A DNA stretch of 64,000 bases from an uncultured bacterium (GTDB taxonomy: Bacteria > Planctomycetota > JAJSAM01 > JAJVHW01), in the NCBI GenBank assembly GCA_937996235.1, contig CALKVK010000030.1, positions 62,001-126,000 of the forward strand. Direction: 5' to 3'. Below the pieces are notes generated by a model that was not told the DNA's origin, ran no database searches, and saw nothing but the letters and a program-made list of their open reading frames with translations. Positions 61,594 to 64,000 of the stretch are shown one piece after another. The first letter of the stretch is position 1. The number at the start of each line of letters is the position of its first letter. A program made the position numbers and the translations under genes.

Positions 61594-64000
61594 ATGAACG
61601 GTCCGACTCGACGAGCGGCGGCGTGTGTCGCGCTGCTCCTGTGCGCAGCTTCCGGCGCCTCGGGAGGTGTGTCCGGAGGCGCGCTGCCGCGCGGCCACGG
61701 CGTCGAGATCGCCCCGGGCGAGAGCGTGCGCTCGTACGTGCTCGGCGCGCACGACGTGGACGACTACGTCGTCGACGCCGTCGCCGGGTCGCGCGTCGTC
61801 GCCACGCTCGACGTGGTCGACGTGACGCCGGGCTCGCTGCGCCTCGAGTTCTGCGGGCTCGAGTCGGACACGTCGCCGAAGGGCGACCACGTGCGGTACT
61901 CGGGTCACGCCGCCGCACCCGGTGACGAGGACCGCGCGCACCAGTCGGTCCGCGCGCGACTCGGCAGCAGCGGCCGTCACAAGCTGCGCGTGCGCAGCAG
62001 CAGCGGCCCGGCGCCCGTGGCACTCGAGTACACGCTGCGCGTGCACGTCACGCCGCCGCGCGTGCACCGGCCCGCGTCGCCGCTCGCGGACGACGGCGTG
62101 ACGGCGCGCACACTCGTGCCCGTGCGCGGCGGTGCGCGCGCGACTCTGCGCGTGCGTGCGTTCGCGGACGAGTTCCCGGACCCGCTCGGCATCGTGCTCC
62201 GGCCGGGCGACGCAGCCGTCGCGCCGACGCCGCGCTCGGCACGCGGGCGCGTGCGCAGCTACCGTTTCGCGGCATTCGACGCCGCACTCGCTCCCGGCGA
62301 CTACCCGCTCGTGTTCCCCTCCGGCGCTGCCGGCGAAGTGCGCCTGACCTGGCGCCTCGACCCTCCCGGTGGTCGAGCGCGTCATCGGCGGCGCACCGTC
62401 ACGGCGGAGCCGCACGTCACGTCCGGTCCGTCGCCGTCGATCGGCGGCGAAGGGACCGTCATCACGGTCGCCGTCGAGGACGCGCTGGACCTGCGCGGTG
62501 CGGCGCCGACGCTGCTCGTCGGGGGCCGTGTGGTGACGGGCCTCGCCGTCACGCCGCTCTCCGAGCCGGGCACCGTCGAGGTCTCGGGCCGCGTTCCGGC
62601 CGGGCTCGAGGACGGCCCCTGCGACGTAACGGTGCAGTGCGCGGACGGCGCCGTCGCCGTGCGCGAGCGAGCGTTCGTCCACGTGACTCCACCCACGTTC
62701 ACGTCGATCGAGCCCGGCGTGCTGCCGCTCGCGGGCGGGACCGTCGTGACCCTGCACGGCGAGCACCTGCGCCCGGGCCATCTGCACGTCACACGCGACG
62801 GCGTCGACGTGGACGTCGTCGTGCTCGACGAGACGCCGCGCGCCGTGCGCTTCGTGGCGCCGCCGGCGCACGTGGGCCTGCCGCACGACGAGGTGTTCGG
62901 CGTGCGCGACGACGAGACCGGTCTGCGCAGCGCGTCCGACGCGCCTGCCGTGCCGCGCGTCTCCGGGCCGCTCGTCCTGCGCGTCGAGCCTGGGCTGACG
63001 ACGCTCCTCGGCGGCGAACTCGTGCGCGTGATCGGCGCGCAGTTCGAGCCGACGGACCGCGTGCTGCTCGAGACCACGACACCGGGCCGCTTCGAGATCA
63101 TCTCCCTCACCGAGAGCACGTATCGCGACACCGGCCTGCACGAGTTCACGGCACCGGTGCGCCCGCGCGGGCGCTACGCGCTGCGCGTCGTCTCCGGGTC
63201 GGGCTCGCGGCCCGACCTCCCCGACCGCACGCTCGCATACTTCGATCTCGCCGACGTCGCACTCCCTGCCGTCGACGACATCCCGGCGCCCGTCACGACG
63301 GAGCTCGCCGACGTGGACGGCGACGGCGACACGGATGTGCTCGTGGCGTCGCACCGCACGGGTGCAGCTACGTCGGCGTCGCAGTTGCGCCTCCTCCTGA
63401 ACGACGGGAGCGGCGAGCTCGTCGACGTCACGGCGGAGCGCCTGCCGCCGGCGGGCGCGGACGACGACTGGCGCGCCGACCGCGTGCGCGTCGCGGACGT
63501 GACGGGCGACGGCCGCGCCGACATCGTCCTCACGACCGCCGACCCGGAGGTTCCCGCGGCGACGCGCTCCCACACGCGTGTGCTCGTCGCGGTCGCGCCG
63601 TCCACGGGACAGGCGGATCCCACGTTCGTGGACCGCAGCGCCACGCTGATCGCCGCCGCGACGCCGTTGCGCGGGCCCGACGACTGGCGCGGGCTCGATC
63701 TGTGGATCGGGGAGTTGGACGAGTCGCCGGGCAGCCGGCCCGACATCGTCATCCTGGACGACGCGACGTCGCAGGCGGTCAACGTCCCGGACGACCTCGC
63801 GGTCGACGACCCGCGCGACGAGGCGTACTCCGTCTTCACCGGTGTCAGCGCGTACTGGGGCGGCGTGCGCGTGCTCTCGTGGGACGCAGCCGCGCGTGGC
63901 GGGCGCGGCTCGTTCCGGCCGCGCCGTCACGTGCTGCCGCATCGCGTCCGGCTCTACAACCCCGGCTACGGCGCTCCGGGGCACTACGACGAGTGCAATC
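61594..64000 (+). CDS. Secreted IPT/TIG and FG-GAP protein, C-terminus outside the window
   Basis: From ATG 61594, six bases after GGAGG, about 802 residues are visible and the frame is still open at the right edge. A signal peptide is present (AAACVALLLCAASGASGG). The first part is a prepeptidase-like beta domain (APGESVRSYVLGAHDVDDYV). Two IPT/TIG-like domains follow (FTSIEPGVLPLAGGTVVTLH; LRVEPGLTTLLGGELVRVIG). Then come FG-GAP repeats with Asp-rich calcium loops (ELADVDGDGDTDVLVA, VADVTGDGRADIVLT). It resembles the 829-residue FG-GAP protein at 32 kb in plan and is probably a large surface protein. This frame is complete at the start but truncated by the window. Confidence 0.83.
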   Translation, partial: MNGPTRRAAACVALLLCAASGASGGVSGGALPRGHGVEIAPGESVRSYVLGAHDVDDYVVDAVAGSRVVATLDVVDVTPGSLRLEFCGLESDTSPKGDHVRYSGHAAAPGDEDRAHQSVRARLGSSGRHKLRVRSSSGPAPVALEYTLRVHVTPPRVHRPASPLADDGVTARTLVPVRGGARATLRVRAFADEFPDPLGIVLRPGDAAVAPTPRSARGRVRSYRFAAFDAALAPGDYPLVFPSGAAGEVRLTWRLDPPGGRARHRRRTVTAEPHVTSGPSPSIGGEGTVITVAVEDALDLRGAAPTLLVGGRVVTGLAVTPLSEPGTVEVSGRVPAGLEDGPCDVTVQCADGAVAVRERAFVHVTPPTFTSIEPGVLPLAGGTVVTLHGEHLRPGHLHVTRDGVDVDVVVLDETPRAVRFVAPPAHVGLPHDEVFGVRDDETGLRSASDAPAVPRVSGPLVLRVEPGLTTLLGGELVRVIGAQFEPTDRVLLETTTPGRFEIISLTESTYRDTGLHEFTAPVRPRGRYALRVVSGSGSRPDLPDRTLAYFDLADVALPAVDDIPAPVTTELADVDGDGDTDVLVASHRTGAATSASQLRLLLNDGSGELVDVTAERLPPAGADDDWRADRVRVADVTGDGRADIVLTTADPEVPAATRSHTRVLVAVAPSTGQADPTFVDRSATLIAAATPLRGPDDWRGLDLWIGELDESPGSRPDIVILDDATSQAVNVPDDLAVDDPRDEAYSVFTGVSAYWGGVRVLSWDAAARGGRGSFRPRRHVLPHRVRLYNPGYGAPGHYDECN

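Overview
The window is very GC-rich (roughly 70-73 %), densely coded bacterial DNA with about 53 genes on both strands. Starts are often GTG, and adjacent genes are often joined by 4-base GTGA/ATGA overlaps. Several features together suggest a Planctomycetota-like bacterium: prepilin genes without an assembly ATPase, many secreted HEAT-, FG-GAP-, VWA- and RCC1-type proteins, an M1 aminopeptidase fused to HEAT repeats, and non-classical cytochrome b558-type succinate dehydrogenase. This assignment is inference from gene content; Myxococcota or Acidobacteriota are not excluded. I saw no rRNA, tRNA, CRISPR array or intact insertion sequence.

Layout. 1-3.0 kb: a minus-strand run of a BaiN/HI0933-like flavoprotein, threonine ammonia-lyase (ilvA) and a cut-off membrane protein. 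3.1-6.3 kb: a membrane-anchored MutS-like ATPase, a DUF433/DUF5615 toxin-antitoxin pair and a small membrane protein. 6.5-10.5 kb: a large secreted beta-propeller protein and a potassium-channel-like protein with an unusual filter. 10.5-17.3 kb: a repetitive lipoprotein, a coupled VWA/HEAT plus DUF6569-like pair, an ABC-F ATPase and a pirin. 17.4-20 kb: two divergent glycosyltransferases. 20-24.4 kb: a membrane protein/DCC/TetR operon facing an FMN-binding glutamate-synthase-family gene and a hydrolase, with two palindromic operators between. 24.4-28.4 kb: a translationally coupled prepilin operon. 28.5-30.3 kb: egtD and an isochorismatase-family hydrolase, divergent. 30.4-36 kb: three large envelope or secreted proteins. 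36-40.7 kb: aldo-keto reductase and sdhCAB. 40.7-43 kb: a non-coding stretch with hairpins and a 17-bp inverted repeat, then an RCC1 gene of clearly lower GC. 43-47.3 kb: hydroxyacyl-CoA dehydrogenase, a GT39-like membrane glycosyltransferase, a CXXCH protein and a small anchored protein. 47.4-55 kb: a coupled operon for acyl-CoA (methylcrotonyl-CoA type) carboxylation with a thioesterase and an M1 aminopeptidase. 55-59.5 kb: a lipoprotein, two enoyl-CoA hydratases, a zinc-type dehydrogenase and an SDR. 59.5-64 kb: a UshA-like nucleotidase and a FG-GAP/IPT protein that runs off the end.

How it works together. Acyl-CoA chemistry dominates the right half: a liuBCD-like carboxylase and hydratase set, two further crotonases, HBD and SDR fit branched-chain amino-acid or fatty-acid breakdown feeding the nearby succinate dehydrogenase. 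The left half is richer in envelope functions. Several genes that lack a Shine-Dalgarno sequence have a TANNNT hexamer 6-9 nt before the start codon, which suggests leaderless transcripts; others have strong GGAGG sites.
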